A stretch of 64,000 bases of DNA from Cricetomys ansorgei (taxonomy: Eukaryota > Chordata > Mammalia > Rodentia > Nesomyidae), in assembly GCA_026225945.1 (NCBI GenBank), contig JAMJFZ010001780.1, positions 1 to 64,000 of the forward strand, written 5' to 3'. Both the position numbers and the translations under genes were made by a program. Under the pieces are notes generated by a model. The model did not search any database. It saw only the letters and a program-made list of their open reading frames with translations, and was not told where the DNA came from. Positions 1 through 11,005 of the stretch are shown here, one piece after another; the stretch's first letter is position 1, and every line of letters begins with the position of its first letter.

Positions 1-132
1 AAACACAGTCACATTTGGTAATGCGCCATGCTAAGTCCTTACAACAATTCCCTGGGGGTCTGTTGACCCTTAATACTACCCACTCCTGAGTCTCCAGACA
101 GTCGTTCTGATGGCAATTAAACCAAGGATGAA

Positions 133-178
133 TGTGTGTATGCACGCACGGTGTGCATGTGCATGTACGCGTGCGTGT
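133..178. repeat. Alternating purine-pyrimidine (TG/CA/CG) tract
   Basis: About 46 bp of almost strictly alternating purine and pyrimidine (tgtgtg, gcacgcac, gcatgtgcatg, tacgcgtgcgtgt) with one break in phase near 150. Such tracts are prone to Z-DNA. The short open frame over it is low complexity and not credible as a gene. Confidence 0.75.
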
Positions 179-2055
179 TTTAATAAAGAAGGCTTATGCG
201 AAATTGTTTCGGGGGGGAAAGCCATCCCCAGAGCAACATAGATTTCATTCCCAGGCCCCTTCTTTTCTCCTCCTGAAAAAAATTAAAATAAAAGAGCCTG
301 ACTTGAAGATTTAGTTTGAGAATGCCTGGTGTAATCCCTGCTATTAGGACCTCACACTCTTAGAAATTAATTGGGTCAATCAACATGCCAGGAGTAGCAG
401 AATGAAGCTCAAATACTTCAGTAAACCCTAAATAAGAAGGTGCTTTGTAAATTCACTTTAGTTTTTGCTTATTATATATTTCTCTATCCATAAATTTCTG
501 AGAGCTCAGAAAGAATGAGATAAACTTTTAAAGCACAGAAACTGTCTACACTTGTGTGATGAAGGATGAAATATCCGACAAAGGAAGCTCGCTCCCCAAA
601 ATGTTCCTTTAGCTCTAAAGACACTAATTTGTTTTATTTTTCAAAGACCTTAACAAGCTTGATGAAAAACAAGCACTTATAATTCAGATATTTTTATATA
701 TAAAGAATGTAGGGTAGATGTTTTTCCCACTTGATCAACTTATAAGAAAGCTTCTGCAGACACAGTTACAATCCATTCTTTTCAGTTTCAAACTTTTCTT
801 TAAATGATATAAAAAAAATTTATTATGGACAAGATTATCTCTTAATAACTTACAGATCTCAACAGACTTATTATCTTTAACCAGAGGAACAGAGAGTGCA
901 AAAAATTACACTAATCACATACACCAAAAAAAGACTTCAAAGTTGTTTACACATATTTTTAAGCTAATCTAAAACTTCCAAGAATGAGATACAGAAAAAA
1001 TGCTTGGAATAAAATCTGAGGCCATACACAGTTTGACTGGGAAAAAAAATTGAAAATTAGTGAATTACTGTTCATCAAATTTCATGGTCCCCAGATTGAC
1101 AACAAAGCCACATTCAGGTTGTTGGAAATCAACAGAGCCTTGAAGACTCACTTGATGCTTGTCACACACATGTCAAAACTTAAACACTGTCACATTTACT
1201 CTCTGAGAAAGAAAGTGGTACCCAGCCACTCAGTCTTATTGTTTTACAGGGGAATGAACTGGCAGAGAGGAAAGTCGGCCAATGAGTTATAAGGAAAAAG
1301 CAGAACAATGTAAAGCTGATCTCAGAACATCATAATAGAGTGACTTTTACTGAATAATAGTGTACAAATCTCACCAAATGTAGTGTGCTTGACATTCGCA
1401 TCATCCTAGAGATGACTCCAGAATAAAATCTCCGCAACAGGCAAAGAGGTTACTGTGATGAATAAGGTAAGGTAAGAATTGAGGAGGGCAGCCAGCTAGA
1501 AGTTTAACTGTACCTAAATAGGAAGAGTTTAAGGTCAAGGGATGGGAGGGAAACTCCTGAATAAGAACAAACCCTATTTGATTGTTAAAATTACAGTGAA
1601 GTAGAGCCAAATAAATGAGAAGATTTAAAAATCTTTTTTTTTCCTTTATGATACCTTACAAAAACAAACTGTTTGCAATGGTCTTGATTGACCAGTGAAA
1701 ATTTATGTCATGGTGACTTTGGATGAGAATAATTGGGCTTCCTTTCATGGCCATGGTGACTTAATACTCTGAAGATGCACCAGATATTCAGGTCATTGCT
1801 ATGCCCATAGAAGTCCAGGTTGCCTTTGGGTGTAATTAACAACCTAGCTAATTATTCTAAATTTTTGACATTCTCTATTGTACTATTTGATCCAAGAGCA
1901 AAGAAAGAACGGCATGAACCCATTGGAGTTTACAGGGGTCATGGCCTCTTGGTCTGTTTTGTGTACTAGGGTAGGCATTGAGTTCTTGTTTTTCTTAATA
2001 GCTACCACGAGGCACAGGCGAGTCCCAAAATGTGCTTGTTGTATAACTAAATGTT
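179..2055. other. AT-rich unique sequence, no gene seen
   Basis: I see no convincing gene, SINE or LTR here. The open frames at 1050-1292 and 1401-1610 lack family resemblance and flanking gene signals. Part of 1960-2055 may belong to the L1 3' UTR that follows. Confidence 0.5.
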
Positions 2056-2812
2056 ACATGCTCTTTGATCGTTACTACATTTTCCTGTCCCCCAGTTCCC
2101 AGGAACCCTCATGCTGGACTGTGCTTTTATAAATTTGTCTTTTTGAAATTTCACACAAAAGTCAAGTCATGCAGTATTTATTTATCTCTCTGTTCTTAAT
2201 TACTTAGCATAATGCCTTCAGGGTTGTATTGTCACAAATGGCCATGTACCCTTCTTTTATGCCTGAATAAAATTCCAGAGCATATATATCACATTTTTAA
2301 TTTCTCAAAAGATAGTTTGCTTGCATATATTAGCTATTGTGAATTATGTTGAAATTAATATGGGGATTAATATTCATATCAATTTTAACTTATATAACAC
2401 ACATAGAATTGCTGTGACATACAACATTTCTCTGTTTAATTTTTAAAAGAATCTACACACTGTTTTCCATAATGGTTATACTAATCTACACTGACCTCAA
2501 AGTATAAAAGGATCTTTTCTGCAAACTCTTTTAGACATTTGTTATTTATCTCTTGTTCTTTTAACTATAGTCATCTTAAACGATCTAAAATGGTGCCATG
2601 GTTTTGAACTCCATCATTCTGACTCATGATACTCATAAGTACCTTTTCATACACCTGATCATTTTTATATCTCCTTTGGAAAGCATGTTCGTTATGTTTC
2701 TAGCACGTTGTTGAAATTTAGTTTTCATTATTGAGTTTTCCCTTATATGTTTTATTCCTCATTTACAAGTACTTTCTTCCATTCTGTAGATTGATTTTTG
2801 GTTTTGTTCTTT
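2056..2812 (-). mobile_element. Ancient LINE-1 (L1M-type) 3' fragment
   Basis: Read on the + strand, this follows the antisense order of an old mammalian L1: a C-rich 3' UTR segment near 2085-2110, then the 'catgcagtattt' and 'cttagcataatgcc' blocks, 'ctgaataaaattcca', 'tagctattgtgaat', 'actgttttccataatgg', 'accttttcatacacctg' and 'ttccattctgtagattg'. These correspond to the 3' UTR and the C-terminal part of ORF2. The element is heavily diverged, with stops in all frames, so it is a dead fossil on the minus strand. The 5' part is missing. Confidence 0.75.
2138..2179. repeat. Dispersed direct repeat, copy 1 (in situ L1 segment)
   Basis: This 42-bp segment matches 2808-2849 at 40 of 42 positions, with a perfect 31-bp core (2149-2179). 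It sits where the L1 3' UTR consensus predicts such sequence, before the 'cttagcataatgcc' block, so it is taken as the original copy. Confidence 0.85.
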
Positions 2813-2849
2813 CTGAAGTTTCACACAAAAGTCAAGTCATGCAGTATTT
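2808..2849. repeat. Dispersed direct repeat, copy 2 (displaced)
   Basis: Second copy of 2138-2179, exactly 670 bp downstream. It lies where the L1 consensus should continue into other ORF2 sequence, so it is the displaced copy. The exact core runs from 2819 to 2849 and then enters a T-run. Confidence 0.85.
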
Positions 2850-5590
2850 TTTTTAAACGATTTTTTGAAGTAATTTTGAAAACATTAATTTTTTTGAAAT
2901 AATTTGGAAAGAAGAACTTTTCTGGTATGTAAAAGTATTTCTCAGTTTTATATAACCCTTCGATGGACTTTTTGCATTTACACTGGCTTCTGAAAGCTGT
3001 TTTTATCCTGTGCTAATTTTTTCACTTCTATCTTGGCTTTGTTATACCTTCCCTGTAGCCAGGTAACTCTAATGTCCCTGATCGGGAAGTTATTCAAGCT
3101 TTAAGAATTAGTGGATGCTGGGGTGGCTGACTGAGCAAATTTACTGAAATAATTAATTGCTTCTTTAAATCAATTGTATGAATCTTTTCCCTGCTCTAGA
3201 CATGCATATGTCCCTAACTCAGACCTTCTGAAGAAAAGCAAGGCATCGGTCTACAGTCCATCTTACTTCTCCACTGCCGTTATTCGCACAAAGCTGGCCT
3301 GAACTGAAAAACAACAACTGAACAACAAGAACCAACATTCTTGGTCCCAGGAAATGAAAAATATGCATATTGATTAATTTTTGTTAAATAAATGAAATTA
3401 CTATAAAAAAATTAAGTGATTTTAAGGCACTATCCTAATTCACTTAAAGGTCATATGGTCTGAAGGAGGAAAGGCATAATTAAATGTTTTTGAGTATTGA
3501 TGGCAAATCAAGGTTCAAGTACAATGCATATGTTTATTACATGCTTTAGCTTTTCTTGCAAATATTCCAGTGAAGCAATCATGAAATTACTCCACATACA
3601 AAATTATCATTTAATGTAGAGGAGAGGAAATTGTACAAAATAATTGCATGATCCACAGTAGTTTTGGTCTCTGCTATGAGTAATTAATTCCTCAGTAGAA
3701 TCTGTTACTTTAGGCGTTGTGACTATAATTCGCCTTCTTCTTCAAAATAGTAAAAGTTTTAGATGAATTTTGCAGCTTCTGACAAATTAAGTATTAGGAG
3801 TAAATCTGTTTTAGTCTATCTGCCTGTCATACTTATATTTATATTTTGTTAGACAATATTATTGTCTTTTTAAATTATGACATCACTTATAACTGCTATT
3901 CTGGAACACATCTCAGCACTCTATATTTCTACTCCCAGTGATATAGACTATCACCACAGACTATTGTAAAATTATTGGAATGATTTCCTCCGGTTAAACA
4001 CTAACCACAAGCCTGCATGCCTACTTCATTATCTGTGTTCAGCCTCAACGTGGGTTGATGTTCCTTATTTTTTTTCATATCTGATTCTTTTGTCTTTTTT
4101 TAAATTTTTTAATCACATATTGTCCTTGGTGCTTCCTCTGATTTAGTTCTCCTCCTTTACCCCTTATAGTATCGCTCCCATTTTTGATTATTTTCTACTC
4201 AATCTAAGTCAGGTTCATCTGATATATCAGCTCCGTTCCTTATGCAGTATAAATATTCTGATTAAGATATCTGAATAAAATCTATCTCTTGTTCTGTAAA
4301 TTCCATTACAGCATATGGTTCTCTGCATTACTCCTGAAAATAGTGCTTCATATGTAATATTTGTCAGGTAATTTTCAACATAGGAATGAGCAAATAACAA
4401 AAGATTGTGATAACCAAAATTTAGCATATTCCTGATAACGTAACTGATGCTTTTTCAGTGTCTTTTAGCTTTAGTGTCAGTATAAACTGAGGGGAGGTTT
4501 CAAGAAGGAATATGTATCAAGAAGAGGTGGTATTTCTGAATAATCTGCTCCTAATATGAGACCTGACCACAAACAGAAGATGTCATTAAACCAAACAAAA
4601 GGCACACAAACGTAATATTATACAAAATGCAACTTTTAGGGAACTTCAGACTAAAATATGGTAGCAGCAAGCAAGGAAGATATTGGCATGTTAAGGCAGG
4701 CAGTTAGTGTTCATATGTTAACCTGCATAGAGGTAATTTAGCACTTATATGCCTACAATTTCTCAAAAGCTATTAACATACTCTGTTTCAGAAGTTTATT
4801 TTTAGTTACATTTAACATAATTGTTTTTATACACTGTTAGAAAAAGGGCTGGCTAGGTCTTCGAATTTTGTATCGTCTACAGGTGTTCAGTTTATGTAGG
4901 GATGTTGATTGGTAATGATCTTCATATGCTATCAGTAGAATACCTGAGGAGTTCTGAAGCAGTAAAAACACCTGAGCTCAGATGCTCGGGATTCCACTGT
5001 CGATCCAGTATGGCGCTGGCCAAGATGGTGGTTCCCTCTGCTGAGGTCTCGCAGAGTATGCATGTATAAGAATGTCTTCTTGTTGTCCTTGCTGAACACA
5101 CAGCAGCTTACAACTACAATACTCAACATAGTTATCAAAGAGTTCAGATGTCAGTGACCAGTCCAACAAGCTTGGTCAATCGTCTTAATAATTTCCTATG
5201 CTCTATAGCATCTGAGACAGGTGCTAGGGTCACCTGACAGGCAAAATAGAGGTTATAATCAAGAAAGTCATACTCGCACCATGTTGGGTTCCTACAGATG
5301 GTGACCTAGGCTCATGGAAAATGGAATAGAGAATAGCAAGCTTGCACTTTTCCTACTAAGTACCTAAAAGAAATATGAGGAGAGAAGGAAAGAAAATGAT
5401 TTAACCTCACATTTTAGTGAGAGCTTTCAAAAGCCAGGGACAATGGGGAAGCTCAAATTTGCGAGGCTAAATTGATTTGGAGCTTAAATAAAATCCCAAA
5501 TCTTGTTCTCATTATCAATTTTCTCATACCAATCAATACATATGATGAATCTTACAATTTAAGTGATAAAACCAACCAATCAAGGCTTCC
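2850..5590. other. AT-rich unique sequence, no gene seen
   Basis: No gene is supported. The block 4970-5170 is somewhat richer in CpG and GC than its surroundings, and minus-strand frames overlap it. It could be a decayed LTR fragment, but I could not find LTR ends. The remainder is AT-rich with no recognised repeat. Confidence 0.45.
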
Positions 5591-5921
5591 ATCTTACTTG
5601 TGTTTCTATAGCTGTGATGCTGTGTATGACCCAAAGGAACTTTGAAAGGAACGAGTTTATTTCATCTTATATTTCCAGATAACAATCCGTCACCTAGACA
5701 GTCAAGGCAAGAACTGAAGCAGAAGCCATGGAGAAATAGTTTACCCCCCTTGGCTTGCTCAGTTTGCTTTCTTTAAACCTCGTGACCACCTTCCCAGTGG
5801 CGTCACCACCACAGTGATCTGGGACTTCCCACTTCAGCCATTAGCCAAGAAAATTCCCTAGTGATCTTCCTACAAGCAATCTGATGAAGATATTTCCTCA
5901 GTTGAGATGTCAAGTTGATAA
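5591..5921 (-). mobile_element. Rodent MaLR-type solo LTR (MT/ORR1 class)
   Basis: The + strand reads as the reverse complement of a rodent ERVL-MaLR LTR. It starts with the inverted U5 end ('tttctatagctgtgatg'), then 'gagtttatttcat', 'gccatggag', 'ttggcttgctcag', 'aagaaaattccctagtgat', 'tttcctcagttgaga' and 'tgtcaagttgata'. These are the landmarks, in order, of the U3-R-U5 consensus read backwards. No internal retroviral sequence flanks it. It ends in a short (AAAT)n tail. Confidence 0.7.
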
Positions 5922-6159
5922 AAAATAAATAAATAAGTAATGAACCAAAAACGGTTCTGAAACATCAAAAGGAACTAGATTGCAAAAGCATCTGAATATA
6001 GTAAACTTTGAGAAAGCATTGAGTGTATACATTAGACCTCAGGTAGATTCAGAGAACTAAGATATAATCAATTTATGGGTTCCATAGGAGTCTATAAAAG
6101 TATATCTGATTATTTTCTAATCATTCATTAAAGGAAAGAACAATAATGATTCTATTTTT

Positions 6160-6323
6160 GTTGGTTTTTTTTTTTTTTTTTTTTTTGAGACAAGGTTTCT
6201 CTGTTATAACTCTGACTGTCCTGGAACTCACTCTGTAGATAAGGCTGGCCTCAAACTCACAGATCTGCCTGCCTCTGCCTCTAAAGTCCTGGGATTAAAG
6301 GTGTGCTCTACCACCGCCCAGCT
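6160..6323 (-). mobile_element. B1 SINE, minus strand, with target-site duplication
   Basis: A T-run (the poly(A) tail read backwards) leads into 'gagacaaggtttctctg', 'cctggaactcactctgtag', 'aggctggcctcaaactcac', 'ctgcctctgcct' and 'tgggattaaaggtgtg'. This is a near complete B1 (7SL-derived SINE). The flanking sequence 'gattcta' followed by T-rich DNA occurs at 6148-6159 and again at 6324-6338, consistent with the target-site duplication. B1 is transcribed by pol III and mobilised by L1. Confidence 0.95.
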
Positions 6324-6504
6324 GATTCTAATATTTTTTTAACTCTGTAAAATTCTGCTGTCTTTTTTTCTATATTATAGATATTTATAAACGTCCATTA
6401 AATGGGTTAGTTCTTAAAGAATAATTATGAGTTGTGTGCTGACTCACATAAGTGGCTATCTATGATAACTTGACAGTAGTATTTTTAGTTGCAGTCTCTT
6501 TGAT

Positions 6505-7420
6505 GACTATTTATTGACTTTCTCTTATGGCCTAAATATTGCTAAGGGTACTGGTCATGATGATTGTGATTAACTCAAATCATGCTTTATGGCCTTGTAG
6601 AGCTTACTTGTCAGTGTTGGTGATGAGAAGCAGACAAATTTATATCAAGAAGTAACAAGAATCAGGAGAAAACATAGGTACGAAAACAGTAAAACCTAAC
6701 TACTGATGAGTATGTTGTGGTATTCTAGGAAAGATGTTCAAGAAGTTTCTCTCTGAGAAGTTTTATTTGATTGAAGGCCTAGATGAAATGAGGGAACGAC
6801 TTTGGAAATCTAGGTGAGCAACATTCCAGATGGAGGAAACAGCCCAACCTCAGGAACTGAGAATACCAAACATGATTCACTCAAGGCAAGGTCAGATCAG
6901 TTGCAGTGTAGCAAGAGGAAGTCGGTAGGAGAAGATGCTGAAGAGTTAACCAGAGCCCAGATCCCACAAATCCCTTGCAGGCCTATAGATGTTATCTGAA
7001 TATGCTGGGAAGTCGCAGGACTGTTCTTAGCAGGAGAGTAAAAGATTGGAATCGCTTCTTTAGAAGCCTTTCTGGCTCTGGAGAAGAGAATGTGCTGAGG
7101 GACAGCAGAGGCATAAACACAGATCACCAGTGAGGCTATTGCTGAGACAAATCAAGAATGTCTTCTGGGTTGTTAGTCTAAACACAGTTTAGGAACTTTG
7201 GAAATATGGGCATGCATTAGAGCAGAACTCCAAGAGCTCTATTCGGGTTGTGTCAGTTTTGAGATATCTATTAGACAATCAAGTGAGCACACTTCATAGG
7301 TAACTCATCATCTGGCACAAGGGTTTGTTGACAGTCAATATGAAAAATTAATTAGGAACCAGAAGAACATAGGCAATATTTAAAGTGGTGTGTTTAGATA
7401 AGGTCATTTAGAGTGAGATT
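6505..7420 (+). mobile_element. Ancient mammalian interspersed repeat, 5' portion
   Basis: It begins 'tatttattgactttctc...gctaagggtactgg', the decayed form of a common old mammalian repeat ('tatttattgagcacctac'). It continues with recognisable blocks: 'gcattccagatgga'-like sequence, 'ggaaacagc', and 'gagatatctattagacaatc'. I recognise the repeat body but do not assign a family name. The reading frames at 6814-6999 and 6897-7127 lie inside this element and are not genes. The element resumes after a (CAAA)n tract and a B2 insertion. Confidence 0.55.
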
Positions 7421-7451
7421 ACAACAAACAAACAAACAAACAAACAAACCA
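7421..7451. repeat. (CAAA)n microsatellite
   Basis: About seven consecutive caaa units followed by an A-rich decay. It lies inside the ancient repeat. Confidence 0.9.
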
Positions 7452-7578
7452 AAAAACCCAAATCTTAGTTTAAGATTAAACACTGGATACTTCATTTGTT
7501 AAACTTGCAACAAGCTCAAGGGCGAAGAGAAAGAAACAGATCAGTCACTGAGATTTACTACGTTTATCAAAAACTTAA

Positions 7579-7748
7579 GGGCTGGTTAGATGGCTCAGTG
7601 GGTAGAAATGCTTCGGCCCAAGCCAGACAACCTGAGTTTAATACCTGGATCCCAAAAGGTGGTGGAAGAGAACCAACTGCTCAGAGAGGAATCCTCCGAC
7701 CTCCACACATAATTATGCTGTGGAGCGTGAACACAGAAAAGTAACAAC
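7579..7748 (+). mobile_element. B2 SINE
   Basis: It starts 'gggctggttagatggctcag', the tRNA-derived head of B2 with the pol III A box ('tggctcagtgg'). A degenerate B box follows near 7632-7645 ('gagtttaatacc'). The B2 body continues with 'gaaccaactgctc', 'cctccgacctccacac' and an A-rich tail. It is fairly diverged from modern B2. It splits the surrounding ancient repeat, so it is the younger insertion. Confidence 0.88.
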
Positions 7749-8190
7749 GGTTTGAAAATCAACCATTACATTTGGACAGTTGGAGGCTGGTGACCTTCAG
7801 AAGACTGACTTTATTGTGGACTTTATTATGGTGTTAGAAATACGAACCAGAATGGAGGTATGCTCAAGAGAAGGTGAAAAGTGAAAGAATATGACCAAAA
7901 GCAAAACTGGATTTTAGAGGAGTTTTACTATAACAGACTGGAGAGAAACCGGCCACTAGAGAGATGGAATCCCGAGCACACAGAAAGATTGTTTTATTTT
8001 CATGGTTGGACGTATTCCAGCAGGTTTGTGTGCTAATATGAATGATGGAACAGAGAAGGGAAAATCAGTAACACAGAAGAGAGGAGGAAAACACAGGGTA
8101 AAATCTTTAAGTGGGTGAACGAAAAAGGAAGGCAGTGTATTGGCTCATAGAAGCCCCAGAACTCACCCACTAAAATGAAGTAGACTCAGT
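7749..8190 (+). mobile_element. Ancient mammalian interspersed repeat, 3' portion
   Basis: The element broken by the B2 resumes here with 'ttggaggctggtgacctt', 'aaccagaatggaggtatg', 'gaggagttttactataa', 'agagagatggaat' and 'ccagcaggtttgtgtgctaatatg'. These are blocks of the same old repeat body in the expected order. Together with 6505-7420 it forms roughly 1.5 kb of one fossil copy. Confidence 0.5.
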
Positions 8191-8387
8191 GTACAGAAGG
8201 CCTGATACATGCAATGTCCAAGAATTAGCGAGGGAAGACCACTTGTTGGATCTTCTTGTTAATTTTTCTCTGTAAGCCACTTAAACAGCCAAGTCATGAT
8301 TTGCAAGTGGGAGTAGAATGCAGAGGCAAATGACACTATTTAGGCTCCTAGGAAGAGAGCAAAGGCATGTGGGACTCAGGCTTGAGA

Positions 8388-8611
8388 CACTAGTTCTCAG
8401 CTCGTGGGTTGAGACCCCTTTGCGAGTTGAATGACTCTTTCACAGGGGTCACCCAAGACCCACTGCATATCAGATATTTACACTAGGATTCATAACAGTA
8501 TCAAAATGACAGTTATGAAGTAGCAATGGAAATCATTTTATGGTTGGGGATCACCACAACTTGAGGAACTGTATTAAAGGGTCGCAGCACTGGGAAGGTT
8601 GAGAACCACTG
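8388..8611. mobile_element. URR1-type nonautonomous hAT-Charlie DNA transposon
   Basis: Inverted ends are visible: 'cactagttctcag' at the left and 'gttgagaaccactg' at the right. They are imperfect inverted copies of the Charlie-type terminus. The body has the typical rodent URR1 blocks: 'ttcacaggggtcaccca', 'catatcagatatttaca', 'cagttatgaagtagcaa', 'tttatggttggggatcacc' and 'tgtattaaagggtcgcag'. At 224 bp it is near full length for this family and encodes no transposase. A degraded 'ttgag' on both sides may be the remnant of an 8-bp target duplication. Confidence 0.85.
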
Positions 8612-9400
8612 GTTGAGTAGGCAGATGGACAGGACATGGTCCTATTAGGCACTGTAGGCATAATTGCTTGGGATACATCCTGTACTGTAACTCCTGTACA
8701 CCGAGTGCACCTCTCTTCCTAGATGCGGCTGAGCAGTTAGCTGAACAAATGTTTATTCCAATCACCTGCCTCAGTCATATCACGTAACTCCAACTTCCAC
8801 CCTGGGGTTTCTCTGCAGCTGCTATGTCAATCGCAACCGAATTCACCAGCTGAGAGTTCAAGGCAGTTAAGAATCCATGGAATAAATCATGACCTTGAAT
8901 AACTGAAGTCATGAGTAAATATGCCCCTTCAACTCTTCAGGAAGTTTGTATGTGCCTTCTAGAAGGTTCCTCAGAAGAATCCCAGCAGTGAGTCTAGACT
9001 CCAGGGGTGGCAAGCTATTAATACAACATAGATTATCTTTCATTCTCTGTTTTACTTTTCTCTGTGCTCCATTGCTGCTCCTTCAGTCATTTGCCAAAAC
9101 AAGCTTGTCTCAGACTGCTTTCTGCAAATCTCAAGTGAGGTCACCTGCCACCACAAAGAAACTTACTGAGTTGCTCTTCCCATCTGGGCAGTAGTTTATC
9201 CTTAACCTCTTACTGGCCTATTCTTGGTTACTCTTCTAATCAGCGACATGGCTCTGGATAAACTGTCCAAATTTGTGGACACAGATTCTAACAATATAGA
9301 TACAAATATCATCCCAGAGGAATGTTGACAGATCCTTCTAGAGACTGTTTTTTTATACTTTTTACTAAGCCACTGGTCAATCCAGGAAATAAAAGACATC
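8612..9400. other. Unique sequence, no gene seen
   Basis: No repeat or gene is recognised. The open frames at 8946-9194 and 9202-9399 show no recognisable domains and have no splice or promoter context. Confidence 0.45.
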
Positions 9401-9412
9401 TAAAAATTAAAG

Positions 9413-9960
9413 TTAGAAGAACAGTCCCAATGAAAGTGTGTCCATTTTTACTAATGTGATAGATAACTGTATGAACTGTAAGAAAGAGGGAGTTTGTTGT
9501 AGATGCCTGAATTCTCTTTCAGTTTCTCTCCCTGGAGCCCCTTTCTCCTTCTCCCTGGGACAGCCTTCTGTTGTTCTTGGCCTTCTCCTCTCAATCAGCT
9601 CCAGAGAGCAGCTCACCAGAGAGCCGGACAAGTACTTGTTGGCTAGAAACCTTTTCAGGTGGTTGGCCTCCAACCTGAACTATTGGGAAGGGCTCCTAAG
9701 AATGATTGTTTTCCCAAGCAGCTGGTCTTGTCCCACTACCCATCTGGGGGAGTTGAGAGGAAGTCAGAACAAAGAAGAGCACCAGAGAACACTGTCAGGT
9801 GGAGAATCAGCAGATCCTACTGCCAAGCAAGCAAATCCCTCTCCAGGGCTCAGCTGACTCCTAGCATCCCTTGGATCTGCCTACTAAGGGGACGATCTGT
9901 CTCCTTAGCCAGCCGGCTTGCTTCACGATTCTTGGAAACGCATCTGTATCTTTCATAAAA
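9413..9960. other. GC-richer block with overlapping open frames, possibly LTR-derived
   Basis: This block is richer in GC than its neighbours. It carries the longest open frame of the window (139 codons, + strand, 9438-9857), overlapped by a second + frame and an 86-codon minus frame. The predicted peptide is cysteine-rich at the start, then serine/leucine-rich, and has no domain I recognise. Overlapping open frames on both strands argue for composition rather than coding. The 'cttagccagccggcttgc' neighbourhood is reminiscent of decayed rodent LTRs, but I find no TG...CA ends or target duplication. Confidence 0.3.
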
Positions 9961-10929
9961 TCTTACAGGGAACATCCAGAACATTCATAACATGTTCATA
10001 AATATAAATCTTTAAATGAGATTATTCCCCGCTCCTTGGATGAAATGAACTTGTTGAGAAAAGAAGCATTTGGCATCCCTCAAACAGCTCTGGATCATGT
10101 GCTGTTTAAGTAGCTGTCAGCTTGCTGTGTGGTTCATTGACACTTGGTTCTGTAATAGCGCTTATAGTGAATAATGCTGTCTACACAGAAAGGGTAAAGA
10201 AAACAGTCATACAAAAGTCACACTACAGGCTGGGAGGTGGTGAGAATGGGGATTTTGTGATAGGCCTGTTAAATCTAATGTCCAAGTTCTCTTCTCATGC
10301 AAGCGACAAGTAATCAAAATTATTATTATATCCAAATGTCATATACAGGTTTGATATATTTTCATAAAAGTAACAAAATCAACAGATGGCTAGAAAGAGT
10401 AGTAGAAGGCATCAAAAACAGCTGAATAAACTTTCAGTAGTCTAGAGGGAGAGAAAGAGTGTGTGAGTTACATTTACCCTTCTGGCTCTTATATACTTGT
10501 GTACATATATTGGAAGTTTGACTTACGTTTCAAAATATTCTGCAGTATGTGCTAACTAGTTTTTAAATAAAACATAATCCAAAGGAATGATATAAAATTA
10601 TACAAGTTTAATCGTGCTTATGTATTTAATCATACATATAAGCCAAAAGTATCATAAAACTGATTATTTTGTGTGCTGAACACACATAGCTTTATTAGCA
10701 AGGGAATATCTGGAGATGGATATTTATGTATTAAAGATTATTCAATAATAAATGTGTCTTCATTGACTGTTACCAGTATCCTGTGTCGGTTAAGAATTTT
10801 ACAGACATTCTGTGAAGGATGAGATATTCCTGGAAATCACATTGCAAGTGTCTATTGTAGCAATTGACACTTTTTTTAGAAAGCTTGTCTGGCCCCTGTT
10901 CTATCAGCTTGTTTTTGTGATCCTAGAAA
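9961..10929. other. AT-rich unique sequence, no gene seen
   Basis: No gene or clear repeat. It includes long AT-rich runs. Confidence 0.45.
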
Positions 10930-11005
10930 AGTATGCCCAATTTTCTAAGCCTTTGTTTAACCAAGTGTAAAATAAATAGGTTGAGCCATATCATGTCTCT
11001 ATTTC
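10930..11005 (-). mobile_element. MIR SINE fragment
   Basis: The stretch 'ttctaagcctttgtttaa' followed by 'gtgtaaaataaatagg' corresponds to the reversed MIR 3' landmark 'ctctgagcctcagtttc' then 'ctgtaaaatgggg'. Old and short. Confidence 0.55.

Noticed and set aside
4970..5170. LTR fragment near 5.0 kb
   Set aside because: GC-richer with 'ggcgctggccaagatggtgg', suggestive of rodent ERV LTRs, but no TG...CA ends, TATA-to-polyA order or target duplication could be found.
9438..9857. 139-codon + strand frame as a protein gene
   Set aside because: No recognised domain, no promoter or splice context, overlapped by open frames on the other strand. A rough estimate shows one or two frames this long are expected by chance in 64 kb of this composition.
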